Source of the DNA: an uncultured Collinsella sp.
GTDB taxonomy: Bacteria; Actinomycetota; Coriobacteriia; Coriobacteriales; Coriobacteriaceae
Length of the DNA stretch: 10,979 nt
Direction: 5' to 3'
Assembly (NCBI GenBank): GCA_900552755.1
Contig: USAY01000065.1
Location: forward strand, 1-10,979
The position numbers were made by a program, and so were the translations under genes. Below are positions 1 through 6,409 of the stretch, one piece after another. The notes below the pieces were generated by a model. The model had not been told where the DNA came from. It ran no database searches and worked only from the letters and a program-made list of their open reading frames with translations. The first letter of the stretch is position 1. Every line of letters begins with the position of its first letter.

Positions 1-35
1 TACTCCTCGATATCGCCCAGTGCACCGTAAATCAT
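1..35 (-). CDS. Start of a truncated gene, possibly metallophosphoesterase-like
   Basis: An ATG at 33-35 on the minus strand is preceded by a good ribosome site (AGAGGGG, complement of 41-47, about five bases before the ATG). The frame stays open to the window edge and reads MIYGALGDIEE and part of a codon. A hydrophobic strand ending in GDI at residues 7-9 resembles the first metal-binding motif of calcineurin-like metallophosphoesterases (usual form DxH). Here the expected histidine is a glutamate, so this family call is only a guess. The gene lies 32 bases beyond the stop of the deacetylase relic and on the same strand as the mutarotase and kinase genes, so it may be the last member of that operon. 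Nothing more can be said from 11 residues. Confidence 0.5.
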   Translation of the reverse strand, partial: MIYGALGDIEE

Positions 36-67
36 CTAAATCCCCTCTCGGATCGCTTCTTTGGCGG

Positions 68-199
68 CTACTCGGCAAACGCGTTACCGACGCTGTTGCC
101 GCCCGCATACGTCTCGACCAGGGTAAGGTCGGGATTGAACACGACAAAATCGGCGTCGCGCCCCGGCATAATGCTACCGCACTTGTCGTTGACATGAGC
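68..199 (-). pseudogene. C-terminal relic of an N-acetylhexosamine-6-phosphate deacetylase gene
   Basis: This frame reads 43 residues to a TAG at 68-70. It aligns without gaps to the last 43 residues of the intact deacetylase at 2926-4095; by hand count 35 of 43 residues and about 108 of 132 bases match. It keeps the family's C-terminal blocks KCGSIMPGRDADFVVF and LTLVETY and ends in SVGNAFAE, where the intact gene has SVGNAFTE. Upstream of 199 the match fades over about 15 bases, with apparent one- to three-base indels. There is no start codon with a ribosome site. The frame is the same as that of the kinase gene just upstream, separated from its stop codon (233-235) by 33 bases. All catalytic residues of the enzyme lie in the missing part, so it cannot be active. 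It most likely marks a former deacetylase gene behind the kinase, or a failed duplication. Confidence 0.85.
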
Positions 200-232
200 T
201 AGCAAGCGATGCCGAGGCCGATGCCCAAGCTC

Positions 233-1168
233 TTACAGCTCGGTCACGACAACGCCGTTGTAGACCTCGTCCCAACGATCCATAACCAAGTGGCCAGTCA
301 TGGGATCCATGGCGTTGAGCTTGCCGCAAGTGTTGGCGGTACGCAGCACCGTCTCGTCGTCTGCGCCAGCAGCGATGGCATGCGCGAAGCCCGCGATAGT
401 GGAGTCACCAGAGCCCGTGGCGTTAACGGCAGGGATATCGGGCGTCTTTGCGCGGAACGCACGGCCATTGTGGAAGCCAACAGAGCCGGCAGCGCCCATG
501 GACACGACGACCCAGGGGATATCGGAGAAGCGGGCGTCAGAAGCGAGCGCGGCGCGGAGCTCGTCCACATCGTCGGTGGTAAAGCTCGTACCCAGAAGGC
601 CGTTGATCTCGGTCAGGTTAGGCTTGACCAGCTCGGGCTTAATTTCGGACTTAAGGGCGGCCTCGAGCGAAGCACCCGAGGTATCGAGCAGCACCTTGGC
701 TCCGGCGTTCTCGGCAATGCCCGTGATCTTGGCATAGTAGTCTGCCTCGACGCCGCGGGGCAGCGAACCCGAAATGGTGACGACGTCGGCCTTGCCCGCA
801 AGCTCGGTAAACTTGGCGGTAAAGGCATCGAGCTCCTCGGGGGCAATTGTCGGGCCACTCTCGAGCAGCTCAGTCTGGTTGCCGGCGTGGAGGATGTTGA
901 GGCAAATGCGAGTCTCGCCCTTGATGGGCACAAAGTCGTTGTTAATACCGTTGGCGTCCATGAGCTCAGCCATGTAGGCGCCCATGTGGCCGCCGAGCAG
1001 ACCTGTTGCCACAACGTCGTCGCCCAGCTGACCCAGCACACGGGCCACGTTGAGGCCCTTGCCGCCAGCGGTCTTTTCGGGCGTCACACGGTTGACGTCG
1101 TCGATAACGAGCTCATCGAGCTGATAGCGCGTATCGACAGACGGGTTCATCGTAACGGTGAGGATCAT
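233..1168 (-). CDS. PfkB-family sugar-phosphate kinase, probable tagatose-6-phosphate kinase (LacC/FruK type)
   Basis: A cytosolic ribokinase-family enzyme of 311 residues, the usual length for LacC, FruK and PfkB. The N-terminal opening ILTVTMNPSVD is typical of the 1-phosphofructokinase/tagatose-6-phosphate kinase branch. GGKGLNVARVL (about 35-45) is the first PfkB signature, VKPNLTE lies near 181, and TGSGDSTIAGF (251-261) is the second signature with the catalytic aspartate at 255. The start ATG at 1166-1168 has AAGGAG a few bases upstream. It lies 59 bases behind the mutarotase gene and is probably co-transcribed with it. Beside AgaS, the likely reaction is ATP-dependent phosphorylation of tagatose-6-phosphate to tagatose-1,6-bisphosphate. 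Fructose-1-phosphate kinase is the main alternative, since sequence alone separates these poorly; the absence of any fructose PTS gene nearby argues against it. Confidence 0.85.
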   Translation of the reverse strand: MILTVTMNPSVDTRYQLDELVIDDVNRVTPEKTAGGKGLNVARVLGQLGDDVVATGLLGGHMGAYMAELMDANGINNDFVPIKGETRICLNILHAGNQTELLESGPTIAPEELDAFTAKFTELAGKADVVTISGSLPRGVEADYYAKITGIAENAGAKVLLDTSGASLEAALKSEIKPELVKPNLTEINGLLGTSFTTDDVDELRAALASDARFSDIPWVVVSMGAAGSVGFHNGRAFRAKTPDIPAVNATGSGDSTIAGFAHAIAAGADDETVLRTANTCGKLNAMDPMTGHLVMDRWDEVYNGVVVTEL

Positions 1169-1227
1169 TTTTAGCTCCTTATCTCGCAGGCTCCTTGTGC
1201 CTCGCGATACGAGTCGACAAAACGGAA

Positions 1228-2109
1228 TTACAGAATCTCAATCGTGAACGAGCGAACGACGGTCTCCTTGGGCTTGGCGACAAGGCAGCCGCGCTTATGC
1301 TCAAGCACGTCGTCCTCATCGGAGCAGGTCGAAAGGCCGCCCCAGGGCTCAACCGCCACAAAATCGCCCTCGGGCTTGCTCCACACAATGAGATATGGGA
1401 AGCCCTCAAAGCTCAGGCGGACGCCCTTGTCCTCGCCCTTCTTGGAAAGCGTGACCTGACGGCTCTCGAGCACATCAAAGATGGTCTCCGCAAAATCGAA
1501 GAGCTCATGCGACAGAGGCAGCGTCTTTCCCACCATGGGGTTCTTGGAGCGGTTGGTAACGTCAATCAAGCCAGTCGAAGGGACAGCGGTGCAGAGCTCC
1601 GCAGCCTCGTCCTTCTCAAAGCGCAACTCGTAGTCCGTATAGGCCTCGCCCTCATCGAGCGGACACCTAAAGCCGGGATGACCGCCAATAAAGAACGGTA
1701 TGTCCTCGGTGCCCTCGTTGGTGACCTCGTAGGAAACGCGCACGGCAGCGTCCTCGAGCGTATAACGAGCGACAAGCTTAAACGGGTACGGATAATCGCT
1801 CAGCAGCGCGGCGTTATCCTCCGAAGCCAGGCACATCGCCAGCTCGTTCTCGCTCTGGCTCAGCAGCTTCCACTCCTGTTTGCGCGCAAACCCGTGGCGA
1901 GCGAGCTTTACATGATGCCCGGCAAACGTCATGGCGCTGTTGTCGCGCAAGCCTCCGCAAATCGGGAAGCAAATCGGTGCCTGGCCGGACCACACGGCGG
2001 GATCGCCCTGCCACAGATACTCGCGACCTCCGGCCTCGATCGAGGTAAACGAACCACCAGCCGTGGACACCTTAATAGAAATCGAATCGTTGGAGAGAGC
2101 GTATTCCAT
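1228..2109 (-). CDS. Aldose 1-epimerase family protein (LacX/YeaD-like mutarotase)
   Basis: Predicted cytosolic protein of 293 residues of the galactose-mutarotase fold, which interconverts alpha and beta anomers of sugars or sugar phosphates. Visible family features are FPICGG (48-53), the HGF block at 72-74, GGHPGF (142-147) with His144, and VAVEPW near 251-256 with a conserved glutamate at 254. I chose the ATG at 2107-2109 because AAAGGA sits at the right distance before it; an in-frame GTG 12 codons further upstream has no such site. It is the first gene of a unit with the kinase. LacX proteins are encoded with tagatose-pathway genes in lactococcal lac operons, so this pairing fits galactose-type sugar breakdown. 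The exact substrate cannot be read from the sequence. Confidence 0.85.
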   Translation of the reverse strand: MEYALSNDSISIKVSTAGGSFTSIEAGGREYLWQGDPAVWSGQAPICFPICGGLRDNSAMTFAGHHVKLARHGFARKQEWKLLSQSENELAMCLASEDNAALLSDYPYPFKLVARYTLEDAAVRVSYEVTNEGTEDIPFFIGGHPGFRCPLDEGEAYTDYELRFEKDEAAELCTAVPSTGLIDVTNRSKNPMVGKTLPLSHELFDFAETIFDVLESRQVTLSKKGEDKGVRLSFEGFPYLIVWSKPEGDFVAVEPWGGLSTCSDEDDVLEHKRGCLVAKPKETVVRSFTIEIL

Positions 2110-2199
2110 TGCCCATCCTTTCGAACAACTGCTTTTTGCTCGCAAGTACCCGTCTCGGCCCTAACCAAAGGACAAACCCGCACGCTCATCGATGCGTCC

Positions 2200-2226
2200 G
2201 GTATCCCAGCCATGTAACGGGGTACC
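2200..2226. repeat. Inverted repeat in the divergent mutarotase-flavodoxin gap
   Basis: GGTATCCC (2200-2207) and GGGGTACC (2219-2226) pair over eight positions with one G-T wobble and an 11-base loop. It lies between two divergent genes whose starts are at 2109 and 2266. There is no T-run on either side, so it is more likely a regulator site or a chance hairpin than a terminator. No clear -10/-35 pair could be assigned in this gap. Confidence 0.3.
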
Positions 2227-2265
2227 ATACAGACATTGATGCAATTACAGCTGAAAGGCCTTCTT

Positions 2266-2850
2266 ATGCGAACCATCATCCTCTACGCCTCGCGCCATCA
2301 CGGCAATACGAAAAAGCTCGTGGACGCCATCGTCGAGGCGCACCCCGAGATCGATACCCTCGACGTCAAGGCGCTCGGTAAAAACGAGTACCCCGACCTG
2401 CACGAATATCATCTGATCGGTGTCGCCACGGGCATCTATTACTCCGAGATCGACAAGGACATGGCACGCGTGCTCACGAACGTGCTGCAGCCGCAGGACA
2501 AGGTGTTTGGCCTTATGACCTACGGTGGCAAAAACAAGTGGTACGGCAAGGATATCGATGGCATCTGCCGCATGAGGCAGGCCATCTTTATGGGTGTCTA
2601 CGGCTGCCCCGGCTTTGATACGTGGGGGCCGTTCAAACTCGCCGGCGGTGTCCAAAAGGGACACCCGACCGCTGAGGAAATTAAGGGCGCCGTCGACTTC
2701 TTCGACAAGATCGAAGACGAATATGGCGATATCATCGTCGAAGAGTACGCCAAGCGCGAGAAGCGTCTAGCATACGAGAAGGAGCATCCTGCAGGAGGCC
2801 TGGTGGCCGGCGTCAAGCGCACGGCAAAGAAGATCGCTAACAAGCTGTAA
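2266..2850 (+). CDS. Flavodoxin-family protein
   Basis: A predicted FMN-binding, soluble electron carrier or reductase of 194 residues. The first beta strand RTIILYAS is followed by a phosphate-binding loop with SRHHGNTKK (9-17), the expected place for the FMN phosphate. GVATGIYYS (52-60) and LMTYGGKN (83-90) match the later FMN-contacting strands of short-chain flavodoxins, and GCPGFDTWGPF (113-123) is a strong block in this subgroup. The last 40 residues are charged and basic, beyond the usual flavodoxin core. I chose the ATG at 2266-2268 because it begins exactly at the first beta strand and has AAAGG seven bases upstream; a TTG at 2236 would add ten residues of no family character. It is the only plus-strand gene in the sugar locus, and no functional link to amino-sugar use is visible. 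Confidence 0.8.
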   Translation: MRTIILYASRHHGNTKKLVDAIVEAHPEIDTLDVKALGKNEYPDLHEYHLIGVATGIYYSEIDKDMARVLTNVLQPQDKVFGLMTYGGKNKWYGKDIDGICRMRQAIFMGVYGCPGFDTWGPFKLAGGVQKGHPTAEEIKGAVDFFDKIEDEYGDIIVEEYAKREKRLAYEKEHPAGGLVAGVKRTAKKIANKL

Positions 2851-2881
2851 CTGTGAAGGTGCTTTTGAGCGTTTAACCCAT

Positions 2882-2919
2882 ACGGCGGGTCCGAGCAGAT
2901 TCGGGCCCGCCGTCTTTTT
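2882..2919 (+). terminator. Rho-independent terminator of the flavodoxin gene
   Basis: A 13-bp stem (2882-2894 with 2901-2913, one wobble pair, six-base loop) is GC-rich and followed by TTTTT at 2915-2919. It begins 31 bases after the flavodoxin stop. The deacetylase gene converges from the other side and ends at 2926, so the hairpin may also slow transcripts from that gene, but it lacks a T-run in that direction. Confidence 0.85.
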
Positions 2920-2925
2920 CTATCG

Positions 2926-4095
2926 TTACTCGGTAAAGGCGTTGCCGACGCTCTGGCCGCCAACATACGTCTCGACGAGGGTAAGCTCATGGTCGAACAC
3001 GACAAAGTCGGCGTCGCGACCCGGCATGATGCTGCCGCACTTATCCTCGATGTGCGCGGAGCGTGCCGGCACCTCGGTTGCCATGCGAATGGCGATATCG
3101 GCGCTGGCGATGCCCCAGTCAACGATGTTCTTGACGCCCTGGGCAAGCGTGAGCACCGAGCCGGCAATGCTCTTGCCGTCGGCGAGCCAGCACAGGTTGT
3201 CCTTCATGATGACGTCCATGCCACCACTGGTGTAGCTGCCCTCGGGCATGCCGCCGCAGCCCAGGCAGTCAGTGATGAGCACCGTGTGTTGCCAGCCCTT
3301 TGCCTGCAGCAGCGCCTTGATGGCGGCAGGGTTAACGTGCTTGCCGTCACAGATGATCTCGGCGTAGGTCTCGGGCGTGGACATGGCAGCGCCCACGACA
3401 CCGGGCTCACGGTGATGCAGCCCGCGCTGACCGTTATAGGTATGCGTAAAGCAGCTGGCACCGGCGTTGATGGCGGCGATGCACTCATCGTAGGTGGCGT
3501 CGGAGTGACCGATGCTGGTCACCACACCCTTGGCATTCAGAGCAGCCGCATAAGCAGCGGCACCGTCGCGCTCGGCCGCCATGGCGCTCTTGACGATGCG
3601 ACCACCCGCAGCCTCCTGCCACTGATCGAAGACCTCCTCGGAGGGGTCGATAAGATAAGCGGGGTTCTGCGCGCCCACGTGCTTCATGGTAAAGAAGGGG
3701 CCCTCCAGGTAGATGCCCTGAATGCGAGCACCGCAGAAGTCGGGGCCGCGACCCTCGTCCGCCTGAGCGATGGCGGCGCAGGCGTCCTTGATCTGCTCGA
3801 CGCCATCGGTGAACGTCGTGGGCAGCCAGCTGGTGGTGCCGCGACGGGCGAGCTCGGTCGAGCTGATATCGATGCCCTCGGGATCGTTATCGGTAGTTGA
3901 GTGGTTGTAGAAGCCATGGATGTGAGTATCGACCATACCCGGTGCGATCCACGATCCCGTGTAGTCCTTAATCTCGCAAGAGGGCTCGTCGGCCTGCCAG
4001 GCGCCAAAGACGCCATCCTCGACCATAAGATAGCCGCCCAGTTGCGGGCCTGCCGGCAAGAAGAACTTGTCAGCCTTAATTGCGTACGTGCTCAT
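2926..4095 (-). CDS. N-acetylhexosamine-6-phosphate deacetylase (NagA/AgaA family)
   Basis: Amidohydrolase-family enzyme of 389 residues that removes acetate from N-acetylglucosamine- or N-acetylgalactosamine-6-phosphate in the cytosol. Key residues visible: THIHGF with His58 and His60, YLEGPFF with Glu131, SIGHSDATY with His197, FTHTYNG with His218, GKH with His253, and LITD with the probable catalytic Asp276. The C-terminal block KCGSIMPGRDADFVVF is typical. I chose the ATG at 4093-4095 since AAGGAG lies five bases before it; a GTG two codons upstream overlaps that site. It is separated from agaS by a terminator, so it needs its own promoter. Because AgaS and not a NagB-type deaminase is encoded next door, the acetylgalactosamine substrate is favoured, though the sequence does not settle this. 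A relic of a second copy lies at 68-199. Confidence 0.93.
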   Translation of the reverse strand: MSTYAIKADKFFLPAGPQLGGYLMVEDGVFGAWQADEPSCEIKDYTGSWIAPGMVDTHIHGFYNHSTTDNDPEGIDISSTELARRGTTSWLPTTFTDGVEQIKDACAAIAQADEGRGPDFCGARIQGIYLEGPFFTMKHVGAQNPAYLIDPSEEVFDQWQEAAGGRIVKSAMAAERDGAAAYAAALNAKGVVTSIGHSDATYDECIAAINAGASCFTHTYNGQRGLHHREPGVVGAAMSTPETYAEIICDGKHVNPAAIKALLQAKGWQHTVLITDCLGCGGMPEGSYTSGGMDVIMKDNLCWLADGKSIAGSVLTLAQGVKNIVDWGIASADIAIRMATEVPARSAHIEDKCGSIMPGRDADFVVFDHELTLVETYVGGQSVGNAFTE

Positions 4096-4134
4096 ATGCA
4101 CTCCTTGCTTCTAAAGCAGTTGACTGTAGTGATG

Positions 4135-4140
4135 CTTATA
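4135..4140 (-). promoter_or_regulatory. Possible -10 element for the deacetylase gene
   Basis: TATAAG on the minus strand lies 39 bases before the chosen start codon and just downstream of the agaS terminator. No convincing -35 element stands at 16-18 bases upstream, where T-rich sequence from the terminator tail is found. The assignment rests on the -10 match and the need for a separate promoter. Confidence 0.35.
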
Positions 4141-4152
4141 CCCAGCTCACGT

Positions 4153-4194
4153 AAAACAAAAAGCGCCCGCCCGCCGTTATGAGCGGACGGGCGC
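4153..4194 (-). terminator. Rho-independent terminator of agaS
   Basis: A 12-bp GC-rich stem (4183-4194 with 4163-4174, one wobble pair, eight-base loop) begins 19 bases after the agaS stop. On the minus strand it is followed by a T-rich tail, TTTTTGTTTT (complement of 4153-4162). It isolates agaS from the deacetylase gene downstream. Confidence 0.88.
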
Positions 4195-4212
4195 CCTTAC
4201 AGGGGGACGCGA

Positions 4213-5379
4213 TTAAGCGGTGAAGGGGTGAATCGTCACGCCCTTAACCACGCGGTTGACCGTGCCGGTGGGGCTCGGCGTATCGGGCGTGTTGCCCACG
4301 CGCACGGAGTTGAGCAGGCTGATAGCCTGGGCAAACATCACGAACGGCAGAGCAAGGTAGCCCTCGGGAAGTGCCTCGTAGCCCTTAAAGGTGAAGGACT
4401 CACCCTCATAGACGGTGGCACCTTCCTGCTGAACGGCGATGGTGTGCTGAGCGATCTCGTCGCCACCGATCTCGTTGAGGATGTCGATGTCGTACTGACG
4501 GGTGTAGGCGTCGTTATTGACGAACACGAAGACGAGCGTCTTATCGTCGACGAAGGACTTAGGTCCGTGACGATAGCCCATGGAGGTGTCGTAGGAAGTA
4601 GCGACCAGACCGTGAGCGAGCTCAAGGATCTTGAGCTGGCTCTCCTGGGCAAGGCCACCGAAGGAGCCAGAACCCAAGTAGGTCACGCGGTTGAAGTCGC
4701 CAGCCAGGTAATCGGCGATCTCGGGCTCACGGGAGATGACCTCCTCGCCCATCTTGGCAATCGTCTCGACCCACTCGGCCTTCTGCTCGTCAGAGGCAGT
4801 GTCGAAAATAAGGGTGGAGAGCAGGGTCATGCAGGAATAAGAACCGGTCATGGCGAAGCCCTTGTCGTTGGCGCGCGGAATGAGCAGCGTCAGCGCGTTG
4901 GGATCATCGGCAGACTCGACGGCGAGCTTGCCCTCGGGAGCGCAAGTGATGTTGAGGAACTTGACGTTGTGGACGAGCTCCTTGGCAACGGCAACGGCGG
5001 CAAGGCTCTCGGGGCTGTTGCCAGAGCGGGCAAAGGAAACCACGAGCGTGGGATCCTCGGCGCGTAGGAAGTCGCGCGGGGCGCTCACGATGTCGGTCGT
5101 GGCGATGGGCTTAAAGTCGTAGAGATCAGTGTTGCCAGCGTGACGCAGGTACGGGGCGCAGGTATCGCCAACGTAGTCGGACGTACCGGCACCAGTGAAG
5201 ACAACGGACAGACGGCCCTCGCCCATAGCGCGAGCCTCGGCCAGGAAGGCCTCGATGGCCTCCTTGTTCTCGCGATAGATGTTGAGCGTATCACGCCAAA
5301 GCTCGGGCTGCTGAGCAATCTCGGCCGTGGTGATCTGGGCGCCGAGCTCGGTGAGCTCCTCGACACTCTTCTCGAACAT
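4213..5379 (-). CDS. agaS: AgaS-type sugar-phosphate isomerase/deaminase (two SIS domains)
   Basis: Cytosolic enzyme of 388 residues, close to the normal AgaS length. The first SIS domain carries TGAGTSDYVG (62-71) and SFARSGNSPES (115-125), the phosphosugar-binding serine-rich loop of the family. The block NDKGFAMTGSYSCM (171-184) is characteristic of AgaS. The second SIS domain holds GSGSFGGLAQES and the basic YRHGPKSF stretch. AgaS converts galactosamine-6-phosphate to tagatose-6-phosphate with release of ammonia in the E. coli pathway. The start ATG at 5377-5379 has GAGAGG eight bases upstream. It has its own -10 element and an operator-like site, and its own terminator, so it can be expressed as a single gene; read-through from gntR is also possible because no terminator separates them. 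Confidence 0.93.
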   Translation of the reverse strand: MFEKSVEELTELGAQITTAEIAQQPELWRDTLNIYRENKEAIEAFLAEARAMGEGRLSVVFTGAGTSDYVGDTCAPYLRHAGNTDLYDFKPIATTDIVSAPRDFLRAEDPTLVVSFARSGNSPESLAAVAVAKELVHNVKFLNITCAPEGKLAVESADDPNALTLLIPRANDKGFAMTGSYSCMTLLSTLIFDTASDEQKAEWVETIAKMGEEVISREPEIADYLAGDFNRVTYLGSGSFGGLAQESQLKILELAHGLVATSYDTSMGYRHGPKSFVDDKTLVFVFVNNDAYTRQYDIDILNEIGGDEIAQHTIAVQQEGATVYEGESFTFKGYEALPEGYLALPFVMFAQAISLLNSVRVGNTPDTPSPTGTVNRVVKGVTIHPFTA

Positions 5380-5418
5380 TTCTAATACCTCTCTCTAGAA
5401 GTAATCCTCTGACGTGCA

Positions 5419-5454
5419 ATTATACACTTCAGTTGGTTATCTGGTAGTAACCAG
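5419..5454 (-). promoter_or_regulatory. agaS promoter with overlapping GntR-type operator
   Basis: On the minus strand a perfect TATAAT lies at 5419-5424, about 40 bases before the agaS start. The inverted repeat CTGGT-AGTA-ACCAG (plus-strand reading, 5441-5454) sits 16 bases upstream of the -10, exactly where the -35 element would be; no TTGACA-like sequence is present there. A 13-base stretch of this site (5441-5453) is identical to one upstream of the PTS operon. TGGT-N4-ACCA is the same layout as the sites known for GntR/HutC amino-sugar repressors (DasR and NagR). Binding here would block polymerase, so repression relieved by a sugar phosphate is the simple reading. Confidence 0.75.
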
Positions 5455-5493
5455 TTAAATGCAAAGAATCATCATATGGAAACGATGCGAACA

Positions 5494-6225
5494 CTAGTCG
5501 CTACGCTGGTGGTAAACCTTGTATTTAAACTGATCGGCACGAGCAACCGAGAGTGTATACTCCACAACCTCGTTTGACTCGTTATACGTAGTCCTGACCA
5601 AATCGAGCACAGGCGAGCCCTCGACAATTCCCAAAAGGTGAGCGTCGGTGGGACGGGCTATGCTCGCATAGAACTCCTCTTCGGCCACGCGTATCTTTTG
5701 CTGAAAGTCTTGCTCAATCACATCGTAAAGCGGCTTACGCTCCAGCAGCGGTCGCTTTAGGGACAAAAATTGACGAACTGGTAGATAGCTGCGTTCGACC
5801 ATCATGGGCATGTTGTCGGCAGAACGAAGGCGCTTGAGCTTAAAAATGCGATCGCCGATACGCAATCCCATATGCTCGGCCAGATTCTTATCGGCCTCCA
5901 TCTCGCAAAACTCGAGAATCGTGGTCTCGGGGTCGCGACCCATCGCGCGCATCTGCTCGGTAAAGCTGTAGGACTGCATAAGATTGGTTGCCTTTGCCGA
6001 ACGGTCGGTCACAAAGGTACCGCGACCGTGCTGCCGAACCACCAATCCTAAACGCTCCAGTTCCTGCAGAGCCAGGCGTACCGTAGTGCGCGAGAGACCA
6101 TAGCGCTCCGATAGTTCGCGCTCGGAAGGAATCATGTCACCGGCGCGATATTCATGGTCGATCTTTTCGGTCAGAATATCGACCAGCTGATCGTACAGCG
6201 GTTGCTTACGCGCTCCGATCGCCAT
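5494..6225 (-). CDS. GntR-family regulator with UTRA effector domain (HutC subfamily)
   Basis: DNA-binding transcription factor of 243 residues, the usual HutC/NagR length. The N-terminal winged helix (about 8-73) contains PSERELSERYGLSRTTVR (33-50), followed by the wing GRGTFV (67-72). The rest (about 90-238) is a UTRA ligand domain, with MVERSYLPV (142-150), the EEEFYASIA block near 182-190, and LDLVRTTYNESNEVVEYT typical of the family. I chose the ATG at 6223-6225 because GGGAGG lies five bases upstream; a TTG seven codons earlier lacks a site. Members of this group bind amino-sugar phosphates and repress uptake genes. Two matching TGGT-N4-ACCA sites precede agaS and the PTS operon, making this protein the likely local repressor. 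Confidence 0.9.
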   Translation of the reverse strand: MAIGARKQPLYDQLVDILTEKIDHEYRAGDMIPSERELSERYGLSRTTVRLALQELERLGLVVRQHGRGTFVTDRSAKATNLMQSYSFTEQMRAMGRDPETTILEFCEMEADKNLAEHMGLRIGDRIFKLKRLRSADNMPMMVERSYLPVRQFLSLKRPLLERKPLYDVIEQDFQQKIRVAEEEFYASIARPTDAHLLGIVEGSPVLDLVRTTYNESNEVVEYTLSVARADQFKYKVYHQRSD

Positions 6226-6260
6226 CCTATCCTCCCATTTTCTCAAACTCGGCTACTACC

Positions 6261-6302
6261 TTGGGTGTTTAGCATTATCTATCTGCCACACCCAAATCAA
6301 CA
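6261..6302 (-). promoter_or_regulatory. Candidate gntR promoter inside an inverted repeat
   Basis: The 8-bp perfect arms TTGGGTGT (6261-6268) and ACACCCAA (6288-6295) enclose 19 bases. Inside, on the minus strand, is GATAAT at 6274-6279, a five-of-six match to a -10 element. A weak -35 (TGTTGA) falls 17 bases upstream at 6297-6302. The layout suggests an operator around the promoter, but the arms do not resemble the TGGT-N4-ACCA sites, so another regulator could be involved. Confidence 0.4.
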
Positions 6303-6304
6303 AG

Positions 6305-6343
6305 AAAACAAAAGCCGCGCGCTCTTTCGAGCACGCGGCTTTT
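6305..6343 (-). terminator. Terminator of the PTS operon
   Basis: A 15-bp hairpin with one wobble (arms 6310-6324 and 6329-6343, loop TTTC) is GC-rich in its inner part. On the minus strand it continues into TTTTGTTTTC. It lies 67 bases beyond the IID stop and ahead of gntR, so it separates the PTS genes from the regulator. Confidence 0.85.
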
Positions 6344-6367
6344 AACATACACATGGCTTAAGGGGTC

Positions 6368-6396
6368 GGGGTGTGAGCCGCGTAGGGACACACCCC
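6368..6396. repeat. Hairpin just after the IID stop codon
   Basis: GGGGTGTG (6368-6375) and CACACCCC (6389-6396) form a perfect 8-bp stem with a 13-base loop, 13 bases past the IID stop codon. It has no T-run, so it may protect the 3' end of the PTS transcript or help the terminator that follows. The GGGTGT core recurs in the inverted repeat at 6261-6295. Confidence 0.45.
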
Positions 6397-6409
6397 TCAA
6401 GCTAGAGCC

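Noticed and set aside
209..1174. A 321-codon open frame on the plus strand opposite the kinase gene
   Set aside because: It mirrors a well-supported PfkB gene, shows no family motif and has no ribosome site. Such long antisense frames come from the strong third-position GC bias here.
2882..2928. Flavodoxin terminator considered as a bidirectional terminator serving the deacetylase gene
   Set aside because: On the minus strand the hairpin is followed by a mixed sequence (TATGGGTTAAAC), with no T-run, so only plus-strand termination is supported.
4228..5067. A 279-codon open frame on the plus strand opposite agaS
   Set aside because: It has no recognisable domain and lies wholly within the agaS gene, which has all expected SIS motifs.
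5776..5787. ACTGGTAGATAG inside the gntR gene as a third operator
   Set aside because: Only the left half-site is present; the ACCA half is missing, and it lies within well-conserved coding sequence.
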